The notes below the pieces were generated by a model. The model was not told where the DNA came from. It saw only the letters and a list, made by a program, of their open reading frames with translations, and searched no databases. A stretch of DNA of 64,000 nt. Source: CAZCJU01 sp964498965. Its GTDB lineage: Bacteria; Bacillota; Clostridia; Oscillospirales; CAG-272. Each line of letters starts with the position of its first letter. Position 1 is the stretch's first letter. Made by a program: the position numbers and the translations under genes. Of the stretch, positions 7,246-15,277 are shown in pieces. The stretch covers positions 1 through 64,000 of the forward strand of contig CAZCJU010000002.1 in the NCBI GenBank assembly GCA_964498965.1, given 5' to 3'.

Positions 7246-10200
7246 ATGAAAAAAAGAATTGTAAGCACAATACTTTCGTTTTGTATGCTTTTGTCGCTTT
7301 TTCCGATGACATCGGCTTGGGCGGCGGACGATACAACCGAACTGCAAAAGAAGCTCGACAACGGCGGCACGGTCACACTTTCTAAAGATTGCGAAATAAC
7401 AACAACGCTCACAATAAATAAGACCGTCACGCTTGACCTTAACGGCTACGTTCTTAAAATGACCGGCGAAGGATCCGTTATTATGCTTAAGAACAGCGGG
7501 GCAGGCTTGACGATCGCAGACAGCACCCCGAACAGAACACACGGTGATTCGTCTTTTCCGGCAGGTGGAGTTATTACCGGCGGAACGGGTTCTACTCAAG
7601 GCAATACCTCCGTTATACGATGCGGCGGCGGCGTGTATATCGGTGATAGCTGCACAGCCGAAATGACCGGCGGAACAATTTACGCTTGCTCTGCCTATTA
7701 CGGCGGCGGTGTCTATCTTAAATACGAGTCCAAATTTATAATGAGCGGAGGCAGCATTTCCGACTGCCATGCCGGAGGTAGAACTGCGTCCTACAATGCC
7801 GGTGACGGTATTTACATGGGCAGATATTGCACTTTCAAGCTGAAAGGCGGCAGCGTAAATTCGGGCATAGTGAATTTAGACGGTAGTATGGAAGCGAGCG
7901 GCGGTGTAATAAACGACAATGTGATTATCGTTTGGGAGAGTGGTATCCTTCCGTTATCTTGTGCCGCCACTGCGGAATCCTATCCCGAATTCAGAGGCGA
8001 TGTTATTGTGGAGGGTACTCTGAAAAATATCACATTGGATAATGTTTCGGGGGGGGTATTCTGTCGCGGAATCAAAAACTTTGAGATCTCTCAAACAAAC
8101 GGCACACAACATGCATATACGGTAAGCTTCGACTTTAACGGCGGTAACGGAACAGCTCTGCCTACCCAATGGTTTTTAAACGCTTCGGGTGCGAAGGCGG
8201 TGAAGCCCGAAATCGCTCCCACAAGATCCGGCTATGCGTTTGTCGGCTGGTACAACGGCGATAAAGAATATACCTTCACCGAAACCGTTACGCAAAGCAT
8301 AACATTGAAAGCGAAATGGGAAAGCATCGGCGTAAGCTCCGAGAACGAGCTGAAAAACAAGCTTGCGATGGGACTCGAGCTTGTTAAACTGGAAAAGGAT
8401 CTTTCACTTTCCTCGACCCTCGATATCAGCGATAAAACACTTACGATAGACCTTAACGGTCACGTTCTCACGGGAAATATCAATATAGCCGATACCTCGT
8501 CGTCGAATGCGTCCGAACTTACCCTCATCGACAGCACCCCCTCGGCAACACATTCCGATACAAGTCTGCCGTCGGGTGGCGTGTTGAAAGGAAATATAAC
8601 ACTGTCAAGAGGCAACGGCGGCAGTAAGAGCGTCCTTAACGCAAACGGCGGTAACGTCACCGGTAACCTGAATCTCCACAGCTACGCCGCAAAGGTGTAT
8701 AATACCTGTGATAACAAAACAACTACCTCGTTTTACGGTAAAGCGAACGCTTCGATACCGAATGCCGAGGTCTACGGCGGTATATACTACGGCGGTATCG
8801 ACGAAAACTTCAAAACCTGTGTAAAGGGAATACTTCTGACCTTCTATGTTGACGATGCCGAATACTGCTATGAGGTCTATACCGAGATCAATCCCGACCA
8901 CAGAATGCATAATACGATAGCTCCCGTCGATCCCGTGAAAGAGGGCTATAGCTTCTCGAGTTGGAAATATACAAACATCGGCAGCAGCGTCGATTGGCGT
9001 TTCGGCACGAACTATTATATCTTCCCCAGAAAACTTGATGCCGCATTCACTGCCGATACATATACGATAAGCTATGACTTAAACGGCGGCGATCCGGGCG
9101 ATAAAACAAATCCATCGACATATACGGCGGAAAGCAATTCCATCACCTTAAATAATCCCACAAAAAACGGTTATGATTTTACCGGCTGGAGCGGTACGGG
9201 ACTGACGGGCGAAAATAATACGAACGTTATTATATACAAGGGCAGTATAGGCAACAGAGAATACACGGCTCATTACTCACCCAAGAGCGGCTATTCCGTT
9301 ATATTCGATTCAAACGGCGGAAGTACCGTTGACGGCAAAACAGACGTAAAATGGACGGATAAGGTACTTAGCGGTGCTTCCGAACCCACGAAAAAAGGCT
9401 ATACTTTTAAAGGCTGGAAATGCGTAAGCATTGACGTTGACGAAAATACGACATATGCCGATCTCGCAACGGACGATAAAACAACGAGCGTTACTCTTAC
9501 GGCACAGTGGGAGGTAAAGAGCGGCTATTCCGTTACATTCGATTCAAACGGCGGAAGTACCGTTGACGGCAAAACAGACGTAAAATGGACGGATAAGGTA
9601 CTTAGCGGTGCTTCCGAACCCACGAAAAAAGGCTATACTTTTAAAGGCTGGAAATGCGTAAGCATTGACGTTGACGAAAATACGACATATGCCGATCTCG
9701 CAACGGACGATAAAACAACGAGCGTTACTCTTACGGCACAGTGGGAGGTAAAGAGCGGCTATTCCGTTACATTCGATTCAAACGGCGGAAGTACCGTTAA
9801 CGGCAAAACAGACGTAAAATGGACGGATAAGGTGCTTGACGGTGTTTCCGAACCCACAAGACCGGGATATATATTCAACGGATGGAAATGCGGTACGGTA
9901 AAAGTATCTTCAAACATCACATACGCAAGCCTCGCAAAAAACGATAACGTTTTGAACGTTGACTTGACGGCACAGTGGAAGCAGGGACCCGCAAATACAC
10001 TTAGGTTCAACGGCAACGGCGGACTGAGAAACGGTTCGGCGACATATTCCGTATATACAAACGCCGATCACTATACGATATCGAATGATACGAATAACGG
10101 CTTTATACGCACCGACTACGTGTTCGTCGGCTGGAATACCGAACCCGACGGCAAAGGCAAAAACATTGTCAAAGACGATCGTATAAGCTTCGGTCTCGCA

Positions 10201-10827
10201 CATAACGGTGAGATAGTCGTATTATATGCACAGTGGCTCGATGCGATATCACCCGTTATCTCGGGTGTCGAGGACGGTAAGACCTATTGCGAAGCAAGGG
10301 AAGTGACCGTATCGGATAATATCGGTATAGCGAGCGTTACGGTAAACGGTAATTCCGTTACACCCGAAAACGGTAAATTTACACTGTCTCCCGCCGACGG
10401 CACACAGAATATAACCGTTACCGATACCGACGGGAATGTGACAGAGGTCACCGTGACCGTGAATAACGGTCATACCGGCGGCACGGCAACGTGCATTAAT
10501 AAAGCCGTGTGCGAGATATGTGATGCGGAATACGGTGATATCGACGCCAATAAGCATACGATGTTAAAACACGTCGAAGCGGTCGAAGCCACGACCGAAA
10601 GCGAGGGCAATATCGAATATTGGTACTGCGAGGATTGCGGTAAATATTTCGGTGACGCAAACGGAGAAAACGAGATCGACCTCGCCGACACGGTGGTCGG
10701 AAAGCTTCCCGAGGTGATCCCTCCGCAGACCGCCGACAGCTCACTCATTCCGCTTTCCCTCATTTCGGCTCTGATAAGCGGTATCGCCGCTGTGTATGTT
10801 TACGCAAAAAAGAAATGCGGAAGATGA
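7246..10827 (+). CDS. Large repeat surface protein with InlB/Listeria-Bacteroides (Flg_new) repeats
   Basis: 1193 residues. A signal peptide (cleavage probably after TSAWA, about residue 27) is followed by two Gly-rich beta-helix regions (about 30-290 and 360-530, with runs such as GGGVYIG and MSGGSISDC). InlB B-type repeats (GY.F.GW...T.TAQWE) occur from about 290 on, including three adjacent 78-residue units at 679-913. Then come an Ig-like module (about 995-1080), a CxxC pair region, and a C-terminal PPQTADSS, hydrophobic helix and KKKCGR. That end resembles a cell-wall sorting signal with Ala for Gly (PQTAD against PQTGD). AGGGGAG precedes the ATG. It is probably an exported, wall- or membrane-anchored adhesin-like protein; the ligand is unknown. 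Confidence 0.85.
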   Translation: MKKRIVSTILSFCMLLSLFPMTSAWAADDTTELQKKLDNGGTVTLSKDCEITTTLTINKTVTLDLNGYVLKMTGEGSVIMLKNSGAGLTIADSTPNRTHGDSSFPAGGVITGGTGSTQGNTSVIRCGGGVYIGDSCTAEMTGGTIYACSAYYGGGVYLKYESKFIMSGGSISDCHAGGRTASYNAGDGIYMGRYCTFKLKGGSVNSGIVNLDGSMEASGGVINDNVIIVWESGILPLSCAATAESYPEFRGDVIVEGTLKNITLDNVSGGVFCRGIKNFEISQTNGTQHAYTVSFDFNGGNGTALPTQWFLNASGAKAVKPEIAPTRSGYAFVGWYNGDKEYTFTETVTQSITLKAKWESIGVSSENELKNKLAMGLELVKLEKDLSLSSTLDISDKTLTIDLNGHVLTGNINIADTSSSNASELTLIDSTPSATHSDTSLPSGGVLKGNITLSRGNGGSKSVLNANGGNVTGNLNLHSYAAKVYNTCDNKTTTSFYGKANASIPNAEVYGGIYYGGIDENFKTCVKGILLTFYVDDAEYCYEVYTEINPDHRMHNTIAPVDPVKEGYSFSSWKYTNIGSSVDWRFGTNYYIFPRKLDAAFTADTYTISYDLNGGDPGDKTNPSTYTAESNSITLNNPTKNGYDFTGWSGTGLTGENNTNVIIYKGSIGNREYTAHYSPKSGYSVIFDSNGGSTVDGKTDVKWTDKVLSGASEPTKKGYTFKGWKCVSIDVDENTTYADLATDDKTTSVTLTAQWEVKSGYSVTFDSNGGSTVDGKTDVKWTDKVLSGASEPTKKGYTFKGWKCVSIDVDENTTYADLATDDKTTSVTLTAQWEVKSGYSVTFDSNGGSTVNGKTDVKWTDKVLDGVSEPTRPGYIFNGWKCGTVKVSSNITYASLAKNDNVLNVDLTAQWKQGPANTLRFNGNGGLRNGSATYSVYTNADHYTISNDTNNGFIRTDYVFVGWNTEPDGKGKNIVKDDRISFGLAHNGEIVVLYAQWLDAISPVISGVEDGKTYCEAREVTVSDNIGIASVTVNGNSVTPENGKFTLSPADGTQNITVTDTDGNVTEVTVTVNNGHTGGTATCINKAVCEICDAEYGDIDANKHTMLKHVEAVEATTESEGNIEYWYCEDCGKYFGDANGENEIDLADTVVGKLPEVIPPQTADSSLIPLSLISALISGIAAVYVYAKKKCGR
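9283..9984 (+). repeat. Three tandem 234-bp coding repeats
   Basis: Units begin at 9283, 9517 and 9751, a strict 234-bp period (78 codons). Units 1 and 2 look identical except for an Ile/Thr codon change (ATA/ACA) near the start. Unit 3 matches well for its first ~85 bp and then diverges. They lie inside the surface protein gene and keep the frame. Confidence 0.93.
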
Positions 10828-10864
10828 TTTGAAACTTGATCGAGCAATTTAAATATAATCGCAA

Positions 10865-10892
10865 CAGGGGCAGATATCTGCCCCTGCTTTTG
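10865..10892 (+). terminator. Rho-independent terminator of the surface protein gene
   Basis: CAGGGGCAG pairs with CTGCCCCTG around ATAT, followed by CTTTTG. It lies 38 bp after the stop codon. Confidence 0.8.
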
Positions 10893-10984
10893 TCCAAAGT
10901 GCTTTAACGGTTCATTTTGTTTTAGTCGATATTTATTGATTTTCGTCAAAAAACGAAAAATCGGATTTTTTTTTGAAAAAGGTA

Positions 10985-11013
10985 TTGATTTTTTTGTGAA
11001 AGTATGATATAAT
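10985..11013 (+). promoter_or_regulatory. Promoter of the tRNA-Glu gene
   Basis: TTGATT (10985-10990), a 17-bp spacer and TATAAT (11008-11013), with a TATGA extension. The tRNA begins 20 bp after the -10 box. Confidence 0.8.
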
Positions 11014-11032
11014 ACTGCCGTTGACCGAAGAT

Positions 11033-11107
11033 GGCCTGTTGGTCAAGTGGCTAAGACTCCGCCCTCTCACGGCGGCGACAGGGGTTCGACTCCCCTACAG
11101 GTCACCA
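11033..11107 (+). tRNA. tRNA-Glu, anticodon CTC
   Basis: 75 nt including an encoded CCA end. The acceptor arms GGCCTGT and ACAGGTC pair with one G-U. The anticodon stem CCGCC/GGCGG holds the loop CTCTCAC, giving anticodon CTC. The T arm is AGGGG-TTCGACT-CCCCT. The D arm contains GGTCAAGTGGCTAAGAC. The gene has its own promoter and terminator. Confidence 0.95.
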
Positions 11108-11113
11108 TCAAAT

Positions 11114-11149
11114 AACGCACTTTTGTCTACCGACAAGAGTGCGTTTTTT
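11114..11149 (+). terminator. Strong terminator between tRNA-Glu and murQ
   Basis: ACGCACTTTTGTC pairs over 13 positions (one G-U) with GACAAGAGTGCGT around TACC, followed by six T. It ends 27 bp before the murQ ATG. Confidence 0.88.
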
Positions 11150-11176
11150 AACTCAATTACCGAAAGGAAAACGATC

Positions 11177-12001
11177 ATGGTCGATACTCAAAAGATCAGT
11201 ACGGAAAAAAGAAACGAAAACACAATGAACATAGACAAGCTCGAAACGCTTGACATGGTCACTCTCATGCACAAAGAAAGTCGTCGGGCGTTCGATGCCA
11301 TAGACGATGTACTGCCTCAAGTAGCAAAAGCGGTAGAGGCGATCGCCGCCGCATTTGAAAACGGAGGTCATTTATACTATGTGGGTGCGGGAACGAGCGG
11401 ACGCATAGGCGTACTCGACGCAAGCGAATGCCCACCCACCTTCGGTGTCGATCCCTCCCTCGTGGTGGGTATAATCGCAGGCGGCGACAAGGCATTACGT
11501 AAAAGCTCCGAAGGTGCGGAGGATTTCGAAGAAAACGGCTACGGGGAAATCAAAGAGCTTTGCCTTACCGAAAACGATGTACTTGTCGGAATTGCGGCGA
11601 GCGGCAGAACTCCGTATGTTGCCGGTGCCATGAAAGCGGCTCGTGAAGCCGGAGCCGTCGTTTGCTCCGTAACGAGCAATCCCGGCGGTTACATAGATAC
11701 TCTCGCCGATATCAAAATATCCCCCGACACAGGTGCGGAGGTAATAACGGGTTCTACACGTCTTAAGAGCGGCACGGCACAAAAGCTCATACTCAATATG
11801 CTTTCGACTTGTGCGATGATAAAAACCGGCAAGGTATACAGTAATCTTATGATCAATGTAAGTGCCGCAAACGAGAAGCTCAAAAGCCGTGCGGCTTCCA
11901 TAACCTCCGAGATCCTCGAAATTAGCAAGGACGAGGCATACGAGCTGTTAAGCAAAAACAATTTTGTTATCAAAGATGCCGTTAAGGCGTACAACAAATA
12001 A
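11177..12001 (+). CDS. murQ: N-acetylmuramic acid 6-phosphate etherase
   Basis: 274-residue cytoplasmic SIS-fold enzyme that cleaves the lactyl ether of MurNAc-6-P to GlcNAc-6-P during peptidoglycan recycling. Diagnostic stretches are YYVGAGTSGRIGVLDASECPP (about residue 57) and EVITGSTRLKSGTAQKLILN, then GKVYSNLMINVSAANEKL. The ATG at 11177 follows GAAAGGAAAA; the frame stays open upstream only because it runs through the tRNA. No separate promoter is visible between the tRNA terminator and murQ, so expression may come from read-through. The end is 24 bp from the next gene. No MurNAc-specific PTS lies nearby. Confidence 0.94.
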   Translation: MVDTQKISTEKRNENTMNIDKLETLDMVTLMHKESRRAFDAIDDVLPQVAKAVEAIAAAFENGGHLYYVGAGTSGRIGVLDASECPPTFGVDPSLVVGIIAGGDKALRKSSEGAEDFEENGYGEIKELCLTENDVLVGIAASGRTPYVAGAMKAAREAGAVVCSVTSNPGGYIDTLADIKISPDTGAEVITGSTRLKSGTAQKLILNMLSTCAMIKTGKVYSNLMINVSAANEKLKSRAASITSEILEISKDEAYELLSKNNFVIKDAVKAYNK

Positions 12002-12025
12002 TCGTCAGATCAAAGGAGGGTACGG

Positions 12026-13159
12026 ATGTCGTATCGGCAATACAACAGAATACCCGTACCCGAGGTACAGCGAGATGAGAAGAAACCCTTATCTCAATTG
12101 CGTGACGAGCTGTCCTTCGTAAACGGCGGTGTCGATGCTTCGGACAAAGAAAAGCCTCGTTCCGCCGCAAGACCGAAAAGCATCGTTGTACCGAAAACCG
12201 GTGAAAAGCGTCGATCGTCGTCGGTCGTGCAGTCCTCGGAAAAGCGGGTCAATCAAAAAATTCACCCGGGATATGAAAAACCTTATGATGCCGACAGGCA
12301 AAGAAGGCTTGAAGAACGAAAGCGTGCCGAATACATTCACCGCAAACAGCTTGCCGAAAAGCGACGCCGTGCGGAAAAGGCACGGCAAAAGGAGCTTGCC
12401 GCCTCAAAGCGTTTGAAGAGGGAAGCAAAGCGGGAAAGAGAACTCGAAAATAAAAAAATGCTTTACCGCAAACAGCAACGCCGTAGGCTCAATGCCGAAC
12501 GAAACAAGCGGTACAGCCATGAGCTTTCGGTCGAAGAAAACGCACGCATAAGGATAAAAAAAGAACGTGAGAAAAAGCGTCGCATGGAAAAGGCTCGGTT
12601 GTTTGCCGTGCGTGCCGCCGCTTCCGTCGTTCTCGGTATTCTGCTGTTTTCTTTCGGCTTTGCAATGCATATTTTCTCGCTAAACCGCTATGCCGCTTAC
12701 TCGTTGTCCGTGTATGTACGTGTCGGCGAAAACGAGCGTTACAAAGCGGAAAAGGGAAATATATTCATTTTGGGTGAGCAGATCTCACAGCTATGCGATT
12801 TCACGGCTTTGGAAAACGAAAACGGCGTAAAGTACATTTCGTCGGCTTCGGGAAACGAATATATAACGTTTACATTCGATGTCCCGTCGGCAACGGTAAA
12901 CGGAAACAAGGTGCGGATTGAAGCTTCGCCTTACATAAAGAACGGAAAAATATATGTTCCGCTGTCATTTTTCGAGGAATACTGCTCCGGACTTAACATA
13001 CTGTACGATGAAAAAAGCAACACGGTCGGCGTATCACGTCAAATAACGAATGAAAAAGCCGTAGCTTCAAACGGTGCGGCACCTATCTACGAGCCGGTCA
13101 CCTTTACCTTAAAAGAAAACGGCACGCTCACTCGAATAGACGAGCGACTTGTGCCTTAA
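12026..13159 (+). CDS. Coiled-coil/single-TM protein with extracytoplasmic copper-amine-oxidase-N-like domain
   Basis: 377 residues in three parts. Residues ~1-190 are extremely rich in Arg, Lys and Glu, predicted as a long charged cytoplasmic helix or coiled coil (repeats of EERKRAE, EKRRRAEKARQ). Residues ~193-215 are one membrane helix (FAVRAAASVVLGILLFSFGF). Residues ~225-345 look like the copper-amine-oxidase N-terminal domain found on clostridial wall proteins (FTFDVPSATVNGNKVRI, then KIYVPLSFFEEYCSGLNILY). The orientation would put the basic region inside the cell. AAAGGAGG precedes the ATG. It lies between murQ and a GNAT gene in a probable operon. Function unknown; a wall- or division-associated scaffold is speculation. 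Confidence 0.75.
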   Translation: MSYRQYNRIPVPEVQRDEKKPLSQLRDELSFVNGGVDASDKEKPRSAARPKSIVVPKTGEKRRSSSVVQSSEKRVNQKIHPGYEKPYDADRQRRLEERKRAEYIHRKQLAEKRRRAEKARQKELAASKRLKREAKRERELENKKMLYRKQQRRRLNAERNKRYSHELSVEENARIRIKKEREKKRRMEKARLFAVRAAASVVLGILLFSFGFAMHIFSLNRYAAYSLSVYVRVGENERYKAEKGNIFILGEQISQLCDFTALENENGVKYISSASGNEYITFTFDVPSATVNGNKVRIEASPYIKNGKIYVPLSFFEEYCSGLNILYDEKSNTVGVSRQITNEKAVASNGAAPIYEPVTFTLKENGTLTRIDERLVP

Positions 13160-13170
13160 CGGAGATAAAA

Positions 13171-13665
13171 ATGCAGATCGAAAAATGCACGTCGGAGATG
13201 TTGCCGACGGTATTGCGAATATACGACGACGCTCGAAAATATATGCGTGAAAACGGAAACCCGATGCAGTGGGGCGACGATTATCCGTCGTCGGCTCTTA
13301 TACGAAGCGATATTGCCTCGGGAAATTTATACATATGTGCCGAGGCGGATGAAATCGTCGGCGTATTTTATTACCGCACGGGAGTCGATCCGACTTATGA
13401 AACAACATATGACGGCGAATGGCTCAATTCTCTTTCCTACGGCGTTATTCACCGAATAGCCGTTTCAAGACATAAAAAAGGAGTTGCCTCCTTTTGCTTC
13501 GATCACTGCCTTTCGCTTTGCGGCAATCTTAAGATCGACACACACGCCGATAATATACCCATGCAACGTTCACTTGCGAAAAACGGTTTTCGTTATTGCG
13601 GCACGATCCGTCTTGAAAACGGTGAGGAACGGTTAGCCTACCAAAAATTCAGTCAAGATACGTAA
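13171..13665 (+). CDS. GNAT family N-acetyltransferase
   Basis: 164 residues with the GNAT layout: an N-terminal helix pair with WGDDYPSSALIRSDIASGNLYICAE, the central strand DEIVGVFYYR, a beta strand with IHRIAVSRHKKGVASFCFDHCL (the acetyl-CoA loop, degenerate from R-x-x-G-x-G), and a C-terminal IDTHADNIPMQRSLAKNGFRYCGTI typical of the family. It would acetylate a small amine with acetyl-CoA. It begins 11 bp after the previous stop and its end overlaps the convergent DUF1653 gene by 17 bp. Substrate unknown. Confidence 0.85.
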   Translation: MQIEKCTSEMLPTVLRIYDDARKYMRENGNPMQWGDDYPSSALIRSDIASGNLYICAEADEIVGVFYYRTGVDPTYETTYDGEWLNSLSYGVIHRIAVSRHKKGVASFCFDHCLSLCGNLKIDTHADNIPMQRSLAKNGFRYCGTIRLENGEERLAYQKFSQDT

Positions 13666-13861
13666 AACGCATACATTCGATGCCGTTTGATATTACCGTA
13701 TCAAACCACATAGATGCGGGACGTATCCATATTTCGCCGTTTCCGTACAATGCCTTATATACTACCAGGCTTTCCGAGGTTTCCGAATGTCTGCCTACGC
13801 AAAGCACCTCATATTCATTACCTTTAAAGTGGCGGTAACGCCCTTTTTTTATTTCGTTCAT
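13649..13861 (-). CDS. DUF1653 domain protein
   Basis: A small 70-residue protein starting MNEIKKGRYRHFKGNEYEVL, then ARHSET-like GRHSETSESLVVYKALYGNGEIWIRPASMWFD. This is the complete DUF1653 pattern (RYRHFKG, E..VVY..LYG, WVRP..MF). ATG 13861 is chosen because AAGGGAG lies just upstream; a longer open frame to 14194 runs through the promoter of the neighbouring gene and is not credible. Its 3' end overlaps that of the GNAT gene. No molecular function is established for the family. Confidence 0.87.
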   Translation of the reverse strand: MNEIKKGRYRHFKGNEYEVLCVGRHSETSESLVVYKALYGNGEIWIRPASMWFDTVISNGIECMRFTYLD

Positions 13862-13913
13862 TTCTGCTCCCTTAATTATATTGTGAAAAATATCGATAAT
13901 TATGAAATAGCCG

Positions 13914-13942
13914 TTGCAATTTATCAATAACTGTGATAGAAT
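13914..13942 (+). promoter_or_regulatory. Promoter of the acyltransferase-like gene
   Basis: TTGCAA (13914-13919), a 17-bp spacer and TAGAAT (13937-13942) preceded by TGTGA, a TRTGN extension. The start codon lies 42 bp downstream. Confidence 0.65.
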
Positions 13943-13984
13943 ATACTCAGCCGACAAATACATCGAATCGGCAGAGGTAGTAAT

Positions 13985-15277
13985 ATGAAAATCAAAGTCA
14001 AAACCAAAAGCTACAAAGAGGTCATCGAAATTCAAAAGCCAAAACACAAAAAACCGCTTAAGCAGAGTTATGCGTTTCGGCTTTTGCTTAAGCTTGTTTC
14101 CATGCCCGAGCTTATCGCTACGAGCTTCAAATACGAAAAACTCGGCATGGAGCGGTTGGGCAAGGACGAACCCGCACTTTTTCTGATGAATCATTCCTCG
14201 TTTATAGATTTAAAAATAGCTTCGTCACTGTTATTTCCCAAGCCGTTTAACATAGTTTGCACGTCGGATGGCTTCGTCGGCAAAGAACGCTTAATGCGTT
14301 TGCTCGGCTGTATTCCGACAAAAAAATTTCTATTTGACATCAGCCTTGTGCTTGACATTAAATATGCCGTAAACAAGCTTCATTCATCGATTCTTATGTA
14401 TCCGGAGGCAAGCTACACATTTGACGGCCGTGCAACACCGTTACCGGACAGTATCGGCAAGCTGGTAAAATCGCTCGGGATACCCGTTGTAATGATAAGC
14501 ACCTGCGGTGCATTTGCACGTCAGCCTCTTTATAACAACTTAAAAACAAGAAATGTACGGGTAAATGCGAAAATGGAATATCTTCTTTCACCGAGTGATA
14601 TATCGGGATACGATGCGGAGCGGATAAACGATATTGTCAATGCGAAATTCGGGTTTGACGGCTTTAAATACCAGCAAAGCAATAAGATAAAGATAGATTC
14701 CGCAGACCGAGCGGAAGGCTTGCACCGTGTTTTATACAAATGCCCGAGTTGCGGGAGCGAGGGTGCTACCGTCGGCATCGGCGAAAAGCTCGTTTGCGAA
14801 AACTGCGGAAAAACCTACATTTTAGATGAATACGGTTATATCGAAGCCGAAAGCGGCACTACGGAATTTTCGCATATTCCCGATTGGTACGCATGGCAAC
14901 GCAAGTGCGTAAGACAACAACTCGAGCAGGGAACGTATCTTATGGATACGGAGGTCGAGATATATATGCTCGTCGATGCAAAATGCGTATACAAAGTAGG
15001 CGACGGACGGCTGACTCATTCCGCCGACGGCTTTCATTTGACGGGATGTGACGGTGAACTTGATTTCACGCAAAAGCCTATAGCGTCATACAGTCTTTAC
15101 TCCGATTTTTATTGGTACGAGCTGGGCGATATAATATGCATAGGAAACCAAAAAGCGTTATATTACTGTTTTCCCAAGGATCAAAACGGGATAGTCGCAA
15201 AAGCACGGCTGGCAACAGAAGAACTTTATAAACTCAGCAGACTCAAAAGCCCCGCCGCTCTCCGACAAGCTTTATAA
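13985..15277 (+). CDS. PlsC-like acyltransferase fused to a zinc ribbon and an unknown C-terminal domain
   Basis: 430 residues. Residues ~40-230 have the glycerol-phosphate acyltransferase pattern: the HX4D motif in NHSSFID (about residue 62) and a variant of the FPEG motif, MYPEASYTFDGR (about 139), where Ala replaces the usual Gly. Residues ~256-282 form a C4 zinc ribbon, CPSCGSEG...CENCGKTY. Residues ~290-430 are a soluble domain I do not recognise. The ribbon plus C-terminal domain is not usual for PlsC enzymes, which transfer acyl groups to lysophosphatidate. It has its own promoter. The 3' end overlaps the convergent phosphoesterase gene by 35 bp. Confidence 0.78.
   Translation: MKIKVKTKSYKEVIEIQKPKHKKPLKQSYAFRLLLKLVSMPELIATSFKYEKLGMERLGKDEPALFLMNHSSFIDLKIASSLLFPKPFNIVCTSDGFVGKERLMRLLGCIPTKKFLFDISLVLDIKYAVNKLHSSILMYPEASYTFDGRATPLPDSIGKLVKSLGIPVVMISTCGAFARQPLYNNLKTRNVRVNAKMEYLLSPSDISGYDAERINDIVNAKFGFDGFKYQQSNKIKIDSADRAEGLHRVLYKCPSCGSEGATVGIGEKLVCENCGKTYILDEYGYIEAESGTTEFSHIPDWYAWQRKCVRQQLEQGTYLMDTEVEIYMLVDAKCVYKVGDGRLTHSADGFHLTGCDGELDFTQKPIASYSLYSDFYWYELGDIICIGNQKALYYCFPKDQNGIVAKARLATEELYKLSRLKSPAALRQAL

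Noticed and set aside
6997..7770. 257-codon minus-strand frame across the flippase end and surface gene start
   Set aside because: It crosses a perfect plus-strand promoter and two gene ends and has no protein features.
9283..9984. CRISPR or intergenic satellite
   Set aside because: The 234-bp units are in frame inside one gene and encode 78-residue protein repeats.
11021..11176. N-terminal extension of murQ by 52 codons
   Set aside because: The extension is a translation of the tRNA-Glu gene and its terminator; MurQ homology begins after ATG 11177.
13862..14194. Longer DUF1653 protein beginning at 14194
   Set aside because: The extra codons run through the promoter and first codons of the divergent acyltransferase gene; DUF1653 homology starts at ATG 13861.
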